64,000 bases of DNA from Microbispora hainanensis (GCF_006874475.1 NZ_VIRM01000016.1:78466-142465), one strand, 5' to 3'. Positions 49,926 to 59,066 are shown, counted from the stretch's first letter. Translations and numbers: made by a program. Notes: a model not told the origin generated them from the letters alone.

Positions 49926-50479
49926 ACGCCGTATCCCCGGATGCTCCGGCAGCGCCCGGACGAGCTCCGCGACGCGAGGCGAACCCGCGCCGCGCATGGC
50001 CGTGGCTGCTCCTGTCGGTGCTCGCCACCGCGGCGCCCATGGGTTTCCCCGTCGCGACGCAGGGCGGTGATCCCGGTTATCAGCCGATCCTCTCTTTCCT
50101 GGCGCTCTTCATCGGGGTCGCCGCGCGCCGGTTCTTCGGGCTGGACGTCATGATCGCGTGGTGGCTGCCGATGCTCGTCCTGGTGACGGCGGTCTTCCGC
50201 CGGCACCTGCGGAGGGTGAGGTGGGGCGTCGTGGCGCTGCTCGGCGTCATGGCGGTCGTCAATCTGGTGGTCGCGATCGACGAGTTCCCGCGTTCGGCGG
50301 TCATGGCGGACATCAGCGCGGGCAGCCAGCCCGACTACTCGTCTCCCGGGATTCTCCTGCCCGCGCTGCTCACGACCGCCGCGTACGGCGTCGCCGCCGT
50401 GGCGCTCGTGCTGGGGTCGAGGCGGCCGGAAACGCGGGCCGGTGACGCGGGCACCAGTAGGATGCCACGGTCCAGTTAG
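49922..50479 (+). CDS. multi-pass membrane protein of unknown function
   Basis: A 185-residue protein with an Arg/Pro-rich head and five hydrophobic helices, among them WPWLLLSVLATAAPMGFPV, WLPMLVLVTAVF and LLPALLTTAAYGVAAVALVLG. Translationally coupled to the SnoaL-like gene. No family is recognised. Confidence 0.65.
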   Translation: MNAVSPDAPAAPGRAPRREANPRRAWPWLLLSVLATAAPMGFPVATQGGDPGYQPILSFLALFIGVAARRFFGLDVMIAWWLPMLVLVTAVFRRHLRRVRWGVVALLGVMAVVNLVVAIDEFPRSAVMADISAGSQPDYSSPGILLPALLTTAAYGVAAVALVLGSRRPETRAGDAGTSRMPRSS

Positions 50480-50507
50480 ACGGAGATCCACCCTGGAAGG
50501 GCTGCAC

Positions 50508-50993
50508 GTGGCGCAGAAGGTGATACTGGTTGACGACCTCGACCACTCCGAGGGCGACGATGTGGCGAGACGGGAGTTCCCGCTGCTGAACCGGACCTTC
50601 GCCATCGACCTGTCCGACGCGAACCAGCAGCGGCTGAGCGAGGCTCTCGCGTTCATCGAGGAAGTGCTGGAGAACGCCCGTGAGGTGAAGCAGGCGTCGC
50701 GGTCCAAGAAGGCCGCCGACACCTCCCCGCGGCTGCGCGGCTACACCCTGACGGACGTACGCGAATGGGCCCGCGAGCAGGGGCTCGACGTGCCCGCGCG
50801 GGGGAAGATGGCCGACGAGGTCATCGAGCAGTTCATCGCGGCGCACCCTGATATCTCCACCGGGGATGCCGCCGCCGAGGACGGTGCCGCCGAGGAGTCC
50901 ACCGGAGAGTCCGTGGCGGAGGCCGCGGAGAAGGTCGCAGAGAAGGCCGCGGAGAAGGCCGCCCCGCGCGCGGAGGCGACCGCCGGCGTCTGA
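50508..50993 (+). CDS. lsr2: Lsr2-like nucleoid protein, atypical form
   Basis: A 161-residue Lsr2 relative from GTG 50508 (GGAAGG seven bases upstream). The N-terminal dimerisation domain is AQKVILVDDLDHSEGDDVARREF through RTFAIDLSDANQQRLSEAL. The C-terminal DNA-binding helices are YTLTDVREWAREQGLDVPARGK. The AT-hook-like RGR of canonical Lsr2 reads RGK. An acidic and Lys/Ala-rich extension of about 40 residues (AEKVAEKAAEKAA) is added at the end. It may silence AT-rich or foreign DNA, or be a dominant modifier of the main Lsr2. Confidence 0.82.
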   Translation: MAQKVILVDDLDHSEGDDVARREFPLLNRTFAIDLSDANQQRLSEALAFIEEVLENAREVKQASRSKKAADTSPRLRGYTLTDVREWAREQGLDVPARGKMADEVIEQFIAAHPDISTGDAAAEDGAAEESTGESVAEAAEKVAEKAAEKAAPRAEATAGV

Positions 50994-51005
50994 GCCGCAC
51001 ACCCG

Positions 51006-51042
51006 GAGCGTTCGCCGGAGCGGCATGCCTCGGCGAACGCTC
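51006..51042 (+). terminator. hairpin terminator of the Lsr2 gene
   Basis: Twelve-base perfect stem: GAGCGTTCGCCG (51006-51017) with CGGCGAACGCTC (51031-51042), 12 bases after the Lsr2 stop. Confidence 0.7.
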
Positions 51043-51339
51043 ACGACGCCTCATCGCACATTTCAGACCGGGCTTCGCCCCGTCCGGCCGGCCGCCCGCG
51101 ACACGGAGCCGACCAGGCCGGCCGCCGTGACAGGCGGCCGGGCCGGGCGCACGCCGACATGCCGCCGCCCCGACCTGCGCCGCAGCCGAGGACCGGCGAG
51201 CGGGAAACCCTCACGCGGCCGGTTTCGGTCACGGGCCACAGGTAACCCCCAGTCGTGGGGCGCGAGCGGGCTTTCCTGGCGTCTCCGCCGACGCCCGATC
51301 AGGGCGAACTGCAACCGGTGCGACGCGGAGGAAGCGCTC
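51043..51339. other. GC-rich gap without a supported gene
   Basis: I see no gene with a recognisable product, only short arginine-rich frames. It leads to the LLM oxidoreductase start. Confidence 0.5.
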
Positions 51340-52257
51340 ATGCGACTCGGATACGCGGTCCCCCAGTACGGCGCGTTCGCCGACCCGGGTTTCATCCGGC
51401 AGGCGAGCACGGCACTCGAAGCGATGGGCTACGACAGCCTTTGGGCGGGCGACCGGATCCTGCTTCCGCTGGCGCCCAGCGATCCGTACCCAGGAGGAGA
51501 CGGGACGATCCCCGCGGCGTTCGGGACGTTCTTCGACCCGCTCACCGCACTGACCCTGGCCGCGGTCGGCACGCGCGAGATCCGGCTGGGGACCAGCGCG
51601 CTCAACGCGCTGTGGCAGCCGCCCGTCCTGCTCGCCCGTACGCTGACCTCGGTCGACCTGCTCAGTCAGGGACGGCTGGATGTCGGCATCGGTCTCGGCT
51701 GGCTTCGTGACGAGTACGCCGCGACCGGGGTGCCCTGGCGGGGGAGGGGCGCCCGGCTGGAGGAGACGCTCGACGTGCTGGAGACCGTCTGGACCAGTGA
51801 GGTGGTCGAGCACAAGGGCGCGCTGTGGACGGTGCCGCCGTCGCGCATCGACCTCAAGCCCTGCCAGCGGCCGCGTCCGCCGATCCTGCTCGCCGGTTGT
51901 ACGCCTCCGGCGCTGGACCGGGTCGGCCGCCGGGCCGACGGCTGGCTGGGTGTGGCCATGCCCGTGCCGTACCTGACCGCCCTCTGGGACATGGCGCTGC
52001 GGGCCGCGTCCGGCGCGGGCCGGGATCCGTCCGCCCTGCGCATGGTGGTGCGGGTCAACCCGCAGATCACCGACTCGCCGGCGCCCGCCGACCAGGTGCC
52101 GCACGCGGGCACCGTACGGCAGGTCGCCGACTATCTGCTGACCCTCGCCGAGGCCGGGGCCCACGAGGCGTTCGTCGACCTGCAGACCACGACCTCTTCG
52201 CGTCAGCAGTTCCTCGACGTCGCGCAGGAGCTCGTCACCCTGCTGCGCGCGGGCTGA
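51340..52257 (+). CDS. LLM-class F420-dependent oxidoreductase
   Basis: A 305-residue luciferase-like TIM barrel. The opening MRLGYAVPQYGAFADP, then LWAGDRILLPLAP and the F420 pocket region RLGTSALNALWQPPVLLARTLTSVDLLSQGRLDVGIGLGW, read in parts, fit the F420-type LLM family of actinobacteria. ATG 51340 with GGAGGAAG upstream. Substrate unknown. Confidence 0.9.
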   Translation: MRLGYAVPQYGAFADPGFIRQASTALEAMGYDSLWAGDRILLPLAPSDPYPGGDGTIPAAFGTFFDPLTALTLAAVGTREIRLGTSALNALWQPPVLLARTLTSVDLLSQGRLDVGIGLGWLRDEYAATGVPWRGRGARLEETLDVLETVWTSEVVEHKGALWTVPPSRIDLKPCQRPRPPILLAGCTPPALDRVGRRADGWLGVAMPVPYLTALWDMALRAASGAGRDPSALRMVVRVNPQITDSPAPADQVPHAGTVRQVADYLLTLAEAGAHEAFVDLQTTTSSRQQFLDVAQELVTLLRAG

Positions 52258-52360
52258 ACACCACGATCCGCACAACGCTGAGCGGCGATGCGGTGGCTGT
52301 TTGTAAGGAAGGGGTTACATTTCCTGACAGCGCCGCGCACAATAGGGGTCGATCTTTCGT

Positions 52361-52380
52361 GATCCGGCTCGGGCCGGATC
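52361..52380 (+). promoter_or_regulatory. leader hairpin upstream of the VWA gene
   Basis: GATCCGGC-tcgg-GCCGGATC, a perfect 8-bp stem with a 4-base loop, 28 bases before the ATG at 52409. It could be a 5' leader structure or an operator. Confidence 0.4.
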
Positions 52381-52408
52381 GTCCAGCCCGTCGAACAGGC
52401 TCTTCCTC

Positions 52409-54517
52409 ATGTCCGCCCCCGTGCCCCCGCCAGGAGAAAGTCCGGATCGATCCTCAGGAGAAAGTCCGGATATACACGAAAAAAAGCGAAAGAACCAGGA
52501 TCGGCACTCCAACAGCCGATCCGGATTGGTCACCACGGCGCTGACCGCAGCGGTCACCTCTGTGGCGACGCTGGTGGCGACGGCGGCGGCGACGCCCTTC
52601 TCCAACAGCCTGCAGAGGTTCATCGAGCAGGCGCCGGTCACTCCGCTCATCACCGTTCCCGCGTCCGTCGGGGCGCTTGTGATCATCTGCTGCTATCCGC
52701 TGTGGCGGGGCAGGGTCAGGACGCCGGGCCGATGGGCGGCGGCCGTCGCCGCGGTGGTTCTGTGGCCTTTCCACCGGATCCAGTGGCCCCAGGGGCTGCG
52801 GAGCTGGGCGGGCCGGATGCTGGTGCCCCTCGCGGTCGGCTACATCGCCGCGTGCCTGGGGGCGTTCACCGGTCTGGTGGGGTTGGTGGTCGTCACGGTG
52901 GTCACGCCGTCCGGCGCGTGCGAGCCCCCGCGGGAGCTGCGCGTCATCACCGCTCCGGAGAACGTGACGGCGCTGCGGGAAAGGGCCGAGGCGTACACGA
53001 AGGAGCAGCGGACGGACGGGTGCGCACCGGTCCGGATCGCGGTCGGCGCCGCGCCCACGATCGAGGAAATGCGGTACGGCTTTCGCAACGAGTGGCTGCG
53101 GGATGATTCGCTGCAAAACGACGAACCCTATCGCCGGATGCTCGGCCTGACCCCCGACGCGTGGATTCCCACCGGTTCCGCGGAGTTCGACCTCGTCGTT
53201 CAGGACGTGTCGATTAAGGAAGAGGCGAAAAACGGCGGCGTATCGAGGAAAACCCTGCGTTCCCTCCTGCACAAGAGGGACGAGCAGGTGGGGACGGACC
53301 ACATGGCGATCGCGGTGTTCGGCGCCGCGAAGAACGACCTTCTCACCGGCGAGCTGGAGAGCGCAGGTTATCCGCTTGCCGAGATCGTGCGGCGGGCCCG
53401 GAGCAAGGGCATGTCGCTCGTCTACCCACAGCCCGCGTTCTCCACGTCGGGCGCGATCGTGGCCACGACCCTGAGCCAGGCCGGACCCGAGCCCGGCGGC
53501 GCCGCACTGCGCGCGACCTTCGACAACAGCGCCGACGCGCTGCTGTGCCATCTGAAAGCCGGCCAGGCGGGGAGCGGCGAGGACTGGGCGAAGCTGGTGG
53601 CGCTGGTTCCGTCGCACACCGCCGACGAGTACAACCGGGGCGGTGACATGGGCATAGAGGGATGCGCGCACAACCCGCTCGCGGGAAGAGCGGCGCTGAC
53701 CGCGGTCTCCTCCGTGGACCTGCCCACGCTCGACTATCCGTTCGTGGAGATCAACTGGTCGGAGGATCCGGCCCGCCGGGCGGCGCTGGACGCCTTCGCC
53801 ACGTGGCTCGCGCACAACAAGCTGTTCGAGCCCTCCGGAGAGGGGCCGCAACCGTCGTCCCCGGCCCGGATATCCGCGGACGCCGCCCGGCCGGGTCACC
53901 GGGTGGATCTCCAGATCATGATCGACGGATCGGGGTCCATGGCCCGGTCGCCCACGGCGTCCGCCTCCGACCTGCACGACGCCCTGGCGGAGGTCAGGCA
54001 GATCCTGACGGACACCGACCAGGTCTCGGCGGGCAAGTTCTTCGCCGACGACAAGGGCACTCCGAGGGCGCCCATGGCGGGGGAGGGCGACGGGGGCGGC
54101 GGAGAGGGCCCGGGGGGCTATGGCGAGGTCCTCCGGTGGATCGCGGACGACAGGCAGTCGGGCTTCGACGAGCCCGTCTCCGCGCTGATCGGCGGGTTGG
54201 GCCGTCCGGCGAACTCGCTCGCCGTCATCACCGACGGGGGCCCGTTCAACGACGAACCCGGCCCGGGGAACGCGGCACAGTCGATCAGGCGCGCACTGGA
54301 GAAAGCCGCGGACGTGTCGAACCTCTACATCCTCACGTTCGGCGGCAGGTGCCCGGACGGGCTCGAGGCTCCTCGCTCCGTGCGGCCGTCGCCGTCCGAT
54401 GGCACCCCCGGGTCCTCCGGACCCGTTGTGAAACACGTCGTGTGCGAAGACACGGCCGGCACGGACGTCGCGGGAGCGCTCGGACGGATGATCTTCCAGG
54501 TCAGGGAGTGGTCGTGA
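52409..54517 (+). CDS. membrane protein with solute-binding and VWA domains
   Basis: A 702-residue protein. A charged cytoplasmic head is followed by three to four membrane helices between residues 40 and 166. The extracellular part starts as a periplasmic-binding-protein-like domain (ELRVITAPENVTALRERAEAYTKE; FDLVVQDVSIKEEA; SGAIVATTLSQ). It ends in a von Willebrand A domain with a MIDAS at about residue 506 (LQIMIDGSGSMARS) and VITDGGPFND. Widespread in actinobacteria as substrate-binding plus VWA proteins, without known function. First gene of a two-gene unit, overlapping the next start. Confidence 0.78.
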   Translation: MSAPVPPPGESPDRSSGESPDIHEKKRKNQDRHSNSRSGLVTTALTAAVTSVATLVATAAATPFSNSLQRFIEQAPVTPLITVPASVGALVIICCYPLWRGRVRTPGRWAAAVAAVVLWPFHRIQWPQGLRSWAGRMLVPLAVGYIAACLGAFTGLVGLVVVTVVTPSGACEPPRELRVITAPENVTALRERAEAYTKEQRTDGCAPVRIAVGAAPTIEEMRYGFRNEWLRDDSLQNDEPYRRMLGLTPDAWIPTGSAEFDLVVQDVSIKEEAKNGGVSRKTLRSLLHKRDEQVGTDHMAIAVFGAAKNDLLTGELESAGYPLAEIVRRARSKGMSLVYPQPAFSTSGAIVATTLSQAGPEPGGAALRATFDNSADALLCHLKAGQAGSGEDWAKLVALVPSHTADEYNRGGDMGIEGCAHNPLAGRAALTAVSSVDLPTLDYPFVEINWSEDPARRAALDAFATWLAHNKLFEPSGEGPQPSSPARISADAARPGHRVDLQIMIDGSGSMARSPTASASDLHDALAEVRQILTDTDQVSAGKFFADDKGTPRAPMAGEGDGGGGEGPGGYGEVLRWIADDRQSGFDEPVSALIGGLGRPANSLAVITDGGPFNDEPGPGNAAQSIRRALEKAADVSNLYILTFGGRCPDGLEAPRSVRPSPSDGTPGSSGPVVKHVVCEDTAGTDVAGALGRMIFQVREWS

Positions 54518-56037
54518 TGGCGGCGGGTCCCGCCCGGTCGTTCTGGAGCCGCTGGTACGAACGCTTCACGAGGTTCCACCTCAGACTCGCCGCGGCCTGC
54601 TTCCTGGCGGGCGCGGTGTTCGTGATCGCGGTGAGCCGGCACTCCGCGGCGCCCTCCGCACAGGGCGCCTGCCCCGGACGCCCGGACGACCTGATCATCG
54701 GGACGGGGGCGGAGATCGGCGCCGGCGGCGTACGCCACGACGTGATCAAGGCGTGGAACGACGAGCAGCGCAAGCTGAAGACGAAGCCGTTGAAGGCGAC
54801 GCTGGTCGAGATCTCCGAGTCGTCCGACGAGCAGCGTTCAGAGCTCGCCGCGGCGGCGCAGTCGAAGCGCTGCGCCTACGACGTGCTCCTCCTGGACGTC
54901 GCCTACATCACCGAGTTCGCCAGGAACGGCTATCTCGAGAAGTTCGAGCTGGATCCCGGCAAGCTGGGCGTCCCCCCGGAGCGCTACTTCCTGCGCACGT
55001 CCCTTGAGACCGGCCGGGTCGACGGAGAGCGGTTCGCGGTGCCGTTCGCCGCCGACGCTCCGCTTCTCTATCGGCGCACCGACGCACCGGCTCCGCCGCC
55101 GCAGGACACGAAGAGGTTCCTCGAACTCGCCAAGGCGCACGGCTATGCGGCGCAGTTCGACGATTACGAGGGCGGCACCGTCAACCTGCTCGAAGCGATC
55201 TTCTCGGCCCAGAACCGGAAGGCCTCGCAGGACGACGTCGTCTTCGACGACAGGGGAAACGTCGTCCTCGACCAGGACGGCAACGGCGAGAAGCTGATGG
55301 ACGCGCTCCGCGCCTGGCGCGAGGCCCTGTTCACGGACGAGGACGGCACGCGCACGCTGCGGAACGAGAGCGCGTTACGCGAGGAGAGCAGCCTGCAGGC
55401 CTTCCGCACGGGCCTCGTGGGCTACATGCGGAACTGGCCGTTCGCCTTCAACCGGCTGGCCGCCGACCCGCTGATGCGCGGCGACGACGGGTCGCTGAAG
55501 TTCCAGGTGCTCTCGTTCCCGGGCACCGGCGTGCTGGGCGGCGTCGACCTCGCCATCGCCGAGGACTCGCCGCACAAGGAGGAGGCCAGGGAGCTCATCT
55601 ACTACCTGATCTCGGAGGAGGTCCAGGAGAGGTTGTTCGCCTGCGCCGGCTATCCGCCGGTGGTCACGGCGCTGTACGAGCGATACGAGAGCTCGGGGAC
55701 CGCACGGACGTGCGGAGAGCTCGCGGGCGACGGCGGGGACGGTGCGGCCCGCCAGGCCGAGCGGGACACCGAGATCACCGGCGGTCAACTCGCGAGGTTC
55801 GCCGGCGAGGTCCGCCGGGCGGTGGACCACGCGAGGCAGCGTCCCATGTCCGCCTACTACGCGACGTTCAGCCAGGTGTTCCGATCCTGCCTGCTCCCGG
55901 TGGCGACGACCACGTCCGGTGCGGCTCCCGACTTCCACTACTTCTCCGACGCGCTCAGGGACGCGCTGAACGGCAGGCTGCGGTCGGACGACGCCTGCCA
56001 TCCTCCGGCGGAGGCGGCTCGCAAAATCGGACATTAG
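54517..56037 (+). CDS. membrane-anchored extracellular solute-binding protein
   Basis: A 506-residue protein from ATG 54517 (TGATG overlap; GTG 54514 also possible). One N-terminal membrane helix (LRLAAACFLAGAVFVIAV) anchors it; there is no lipobox. The exported part is a family-1-like solute-binding fold: DDLIIGTGAEIGAGG, RCAYDVLLLDVAYITEFARNGYLEKFELD, FAVPFAADAPLLYRR, and a late helical part. No permease or ATPase accompanies it, so it looks like a sensing or scaffolding partner of the VWA protein rather than an importer. Confidence 0.78.
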   Translation: MAAGPARSFWSRWYERFTRFHLRLAAACFLAGAVFVIAVSRHSAAPSAQGACPGRPDDLIIGTGAEIGAGGVRHDVIKAWNDEQRKLKTKPLKATLVEISESSDEQRSELAAAAQSKRCAYDVLLLDVAYITEFARNGYLEKFELDPGKLGVPPERYFLRTSLETGRVDGERFAVPFAADAPLLYRRTDAPAPPPQDTKRFLELAKAHGYAAQFDDYEGGTVNLLEAIFSAQNRKASQDDVVFDDRGNVVLDQDGNGEKLMDALRAWREALFTDEDGTRTLRNESALREESSLQAFRTGLVGYMRNWPFAFNRLAADPLMRGDDGSLKFQVLSFPGTGVLGGVDLAIAEDSPHKEEARELIYYLISEEVQERLFACAGYPPVVTALYERYESSGTARTCGELAGDGGDGAARQAERDTEITGGQLARFAGEVRRAVDHARQRPMSAYYATFSQVFRSCLLPVATTTSGAAPDFHYFSDALRDALNGRLRSDDACHPPAEAARKIGH

Positions 56038-56151
56038 GGGATAAAGGCGGCATAAGTGCGCCGCGAAGGCCCTGAATGGGACAATAGGCATTAAATACCG
56101 TAGATCGCCGTTTGTCGCCCGTTCTGTCAGGAAACAATGACGCCGTGGGGC

Positions 56152-56205
56152 AATGACCGACTTAACGGTCATTACGCGCCATTCTTGCCAATTCGGGAAT
56201 GGCGC
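56152..56205. promoter_or_regulatory. two adjacent inverted repeats before the Cys-rich secreted protein
   Basis: AATGACCG (56152-56159) with CGGTCATT (56166-56173), then GCGCCATTC (56176-56184) with GAATGGCGC (56197-56205). Both are perfect. They lie 37-90 bases upstream of the ATG at 56242, in AT-richer DNA. They could be operators or a structured leader, and the second could terminate upstream transcription. Confidence 0.45.
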
Positions 56206-56241
56206 ACATATTAGGCAGTTGATCCTTTAGAGGGGGACGAA

Positions 56242-56562
56242 ATGCCCAAGCTCAAGAAGGTCATCGCCGGACTCGCCCTTTCCACCGCGCTCGGTGGTGG
56301 TGCCCTCGCCCTGGGCGCCACGGCGGCGAGCGCCTCGACCGCCCCGACCGGCTGGAGCAACCCGTCCAACGAGTTCGATGCCGGGTTCAACAACACCTTC
56401 GAAAACTCCGCTTTCCGGACGGCGCCCTTCCTGACCGACTCCTTCGGGAGCGACTGCTCCCGGGGCTGTTCCAGCTCGGACCTCGACGACATCCTCTGGG
56501 ACGTCTGCGTCGCGGGTCACTGCTCGAACGCCTTCCCCGCATTGTTCGGCTGCGTCAACTAG
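56242..56562 (+). CDS. small secreted Cys-rich protein
   Basis: A 106-residue protein with a signal peptide to about residue 33 (LGATAASAS). The mature part of about 75 residues has five Cys (SDCSRGCSSS, DVCVAGHCSN, FGCVN) and a Phe/Asn-rich head (FDAGFNNTFENSAF). Five Cys is odd: two disulfides plus one free, or an intermolecular bond. GAGGGGGACGAA precedes the ATG. Spaced palindromes upstream and a strong terminator downstream mark an independent unit. No family recognised. Confidence 0.65.
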   Translation: MPKLKKVIAGLALSTALGGGALALGATAASASTAPTGWSNPSNEFDAGFNNTFENSAFRTAPFLTDSFGSDCSRGCSSSDLDDILWDVCVAGHCSNAFPALFGCVN

Positions 56563-56593
56563 AAGGCGGTCTGACGGCCTGCGGAACGACCTG

Positions 56594-56632
56594 CCCCTCC
56601 ACGACAACGCGTACGCGATGTGCGTGGAGGGG
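56594..56632 (+). terminator. hairpin terminator
   Basis: CCCCTCCACG (56594-56603) pairs with CGTGGAGGGG (56623-56632), ten perfect bases, 32 bases after the Cys-rich protein stop. Confidence 0.65.
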
Positions 56633-56681
56633 CGCGTAGGCCGTCCCCGGGCCGCGGACCGCGTCCGGCGAGCCGGGCGGA

Positions 56682-57805
56682 TCACCGTACGGCGCCGAGC
56701 ACCGCCCAGCGGCCGGATCGCAGCCTGACCAGCACAGTGATCATTCGAATCAGCAGGAAGGCGGACAATCCCGACCAGATCCCCACCAGCCCCCAGCCGA
56801 ATCGCAGTGAGGCCCACACCACCGGCAGAAACCCCAGCACCGCCCCGCTCGCCGTCGCGGTGCGCAGATAAGCCGCGTCCCCGGCGCCGAGCAGCACCCC
56901 GTCGAGCGTGAACACGACACCGCCGATCGGCTGCAGCGCGACGAAGAACCACCAGGCGCCGGGCATCTCGGCCAGCACCGTCGGGTCGCCGGTGAACACG
57001 TGGGGGAGGAGAGCGGCCAGCGCCGCGAACACCACGCCGAGCAGGGTGCCGAAGACCAGCCCGCAGCCGGTCACCTGCCAGGCCAGGCGGCGCGCCCGCT
57101 CCGCGTCGTTCGCGCCGAGCGCGGCCCCGACCAGCGCCTGCGCGGCGATGGCCAGCGCGTCGAGGACGAAGGCCAGGAACATCCACAGCTGGAACACCAC
57201 CTGGTGCGCACCGGCGGCCGCGGCGGAGGTGTGGGCGGCGACCGCGGTCGCCGACACCCAGCACGCCTGGAAGGCCAGGCCGAGCAGCACCAGGTCGCGC
57301 GCCAGACCGAGCTGGGCACGCATGGCGGCCGGCGTCGGAGCGAGCGGCACGCCCTCGGCCCGCAGCGCCCGCACGAACAGGATCGCGGAGACCGCCTGCC
57401 CGGCCACGTTGGCGGCCGCCGAGCCGTCGATCCCCCAGCCGAGCCCATACACCAGCGCCGGGCACAGCGCCGTGGAGATCACGTTGCCCGTGAGCACGTA
57501 GCGCAGCGGGCGCCGCATGTCCTGCACGCCGCGCATCCAGCCGTTCCCCGCCATGGTGATCAGGATCAGCGGAGCGCCGAGCAGGGCGATCCTGAGCCAG
57601 CTCGCGGCGGCGTCGGCGACCCCGCCGTCACCGGTGAGGACATGGGCGACCGGCGCGGCGAGCAGTTGTCCCGCCACGGTGATCACCAGCCCGGCGACGG
57701 CCGCGAGCCAGGTCGCCTGCACTCCCTCGGCCACGGCGTCGGCCCGGCGGCCCGCACCGTGCAGCCGGGCGGCGCGGGCGGTCGTGCCGAACGGGACGAG
57801 TGGCG
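56682..57805 (-). pseudogene. MATE-family efflux pump with the N-terminal part deleted
   Basis: The MATE homology runs from about LVPFGTTARAARLHGAGRRADAVAEG to the end, covering roughly ten of twelve helices. Signatures: GVQDMRRPLRYVLTGNV and DALAIAAQALVGAALGAND. The first 80-100 residues (helices 1-2 with the conserved substrate/cation-site residues) are absent: upstream of 57805 the sequence becomes an unrelated Pro-rich stretch. An internal GTG at 57734 gives a 350-residue open frame, but the protein would be incomplete; relatives have about 440 residues. Confidence 0.7.
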
Positions 57806-57862
57806 GAGGCGGGTGAGTCCAGGGCCGGCCCTCGCCGGGAGGCGGGGGCCGGCCGCATGGTC

Positions 57863-57896
57863 GGTCAGGAGTCGGGAGCGGTCAGGAGTTGGGAGC
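57863..57896. repeat. 17-bp tandem duplication over a stop codon
   Basis: Copies at 57863-57879 and 57880-57896 (GGTCAGGAGTYGGGAGC) differ at one base. The second includes the TGA of the Pro/Thr-rich protein gene (57882-57884 on the minus strand). Confidence 0.8.
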
Positions 57897-59066
57897 CGGG
57901 GCCGGCGTGTCCGTGAGCGTGGGCTCGGGGACGGGCGTCGCGCTTTCCGTGGGGACCGTGCTCTCCGTCGGGACGGTGCTCTCGGTGGGGACGGTGCTTT
58001 CCGTGGGGGCCGGGGAGTCCGTGGGGGTCGTGGCCGGCGGGTCCGTGGGGATGACCGTCGGTGTCGGACACGGCTTAGGAGTGCGCCAGGCGGGCTTCCC
58101 CGAATGCCACTTCAACGAGTACGGAGAGCTCTTGCCGAGATAGAACAGCCGCTTGCTCGGCCGTGAGAGGTCGAAGACGTAGGCGGCCGCCGCCGTCTCC
58201 CCCTGAGGGGCGGCAGGTGTCGTCTCCTCGGTCTGCGGGGGAGTGGTGCCCGTCTCGCCAGGGGGAGCCGTCGTGGTCTCGGCCGGAGGAGCCTGGGTGT
58301 TTTCCGCAGGCGTTGGCGTGCTCTCGGAGGACGGCGGAGTGCCTTCCGAAAGCGTCGGCGATGGCTCGGGAGCCGTCGGTGTGGTCTGAGCCGAGGGCGA
58401 GGTCTCGGGTGCTGTCGGTGTGGTTCCGGTCGGTGTGGTTCCGGGAGGTGTGATTCCGGGAGGTGTGGCTTCGGGAGCCGACGGTGAGGTGGACGGGACC
58501 GGTGTCGGAACCGGCGGGGTGGGCGTCGCCGTGCCGGGCTGGACGGTCGCGATCACCGAGATCCAGGCGTTCTCCCGGATCTCGCCGCCCCTGCGGGCGG
58601 TGAGCACCCGAGTGGAGTCGCCGATCGCGTACGACCGCTCGAAACCGTCCTGGCTCCGGACGGTGATCGAGTCGTCCGCCACGGCGACGGCCTGCCCGGT
58701 CTGGGTGAACACCGTGACGCTGCCGCACCCGTCATTGGCCGGCACGACGACCTCGCCGTGCAGCGCGCCGAGGAACGGGCCCACCATGGGCACTGCGGGA
58801 GTGGGCGGCGCCGTGGAGGCGTCGATGGGGGTTTCGGCCTGGCCGGCCGTCGGCGTGATCGTCACGGTGGCCGTCACGACGGGGTCCGCGGTCTCGCCGG
58901 GCGGGGTGACGGGAGCGGAGGAGGCGGCGGCGGCCGTCGCTCCGATGCCGCCGGACGCCGTCAGTACGAGTGCGGTCGCGAGGATCATGGGCTGGGAGAT
59001 GCGCCGGCGTTGCCCGCCTGATCCGGACATCAGTCCTTTTTTCAGGCGGTGGGGGTTGGTCGGCAT
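57882..59066 (-). CDS. secreted Pro/Thr-rich protein with an OB-like domain
   Basis: A 394-residue exported protein from ATG 59066 with GGAGGA upstream. A long signal region (PMILATALVLTASGGIGATA) is followed by a beta domain (SVTVFTQTGQAVAVADDSITVRSQDGFERSYAIGDSTRVLTARRGGEI) resembling DUF5666-type OB folds. More than 100 residues rich in Pro, Thr and Ser follow, then a YVFDLSRPSKRLFYLGKSSPYSLKW segment and a final repeat of VPTES units. Likely a cell-wall-spanning or surface protein. Function unknown. Confidence 0.7.
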   Translation of the reverse strand: MPTNPHRLKKGLMSGSGGQRRRISQPMILATALVLTASGGIGATAAAASSAPVTPPGETADPVVTATVTITPTAGQAETPIDASTAPPTPAVPMVGPFLGALHGEVVVPANDGCGSVTVFTQTGQAVAVADDSITVRSQDGFERSYAIGDSTRVLTARRGGEIRENAWISVIATVQPGTATPTPPVPTPVPSTSPSAPEATPPGITPPGTTPTGTTPTAPETSPSAQTTPTAPEPSPTLSEGTPPSSESTPTPAENTQAPPAETTTAPPGETGTTPPQTEETTPAAPQGETAAAAYVFDLSRPSKRLFYLGKSSPYSLKWHSGKPAWRTPKPCPTPTVIPTDPPATTPTDSPAPTESTVPTESTVPTESTVPTESATPVPEPTLTDTPAPAPNS

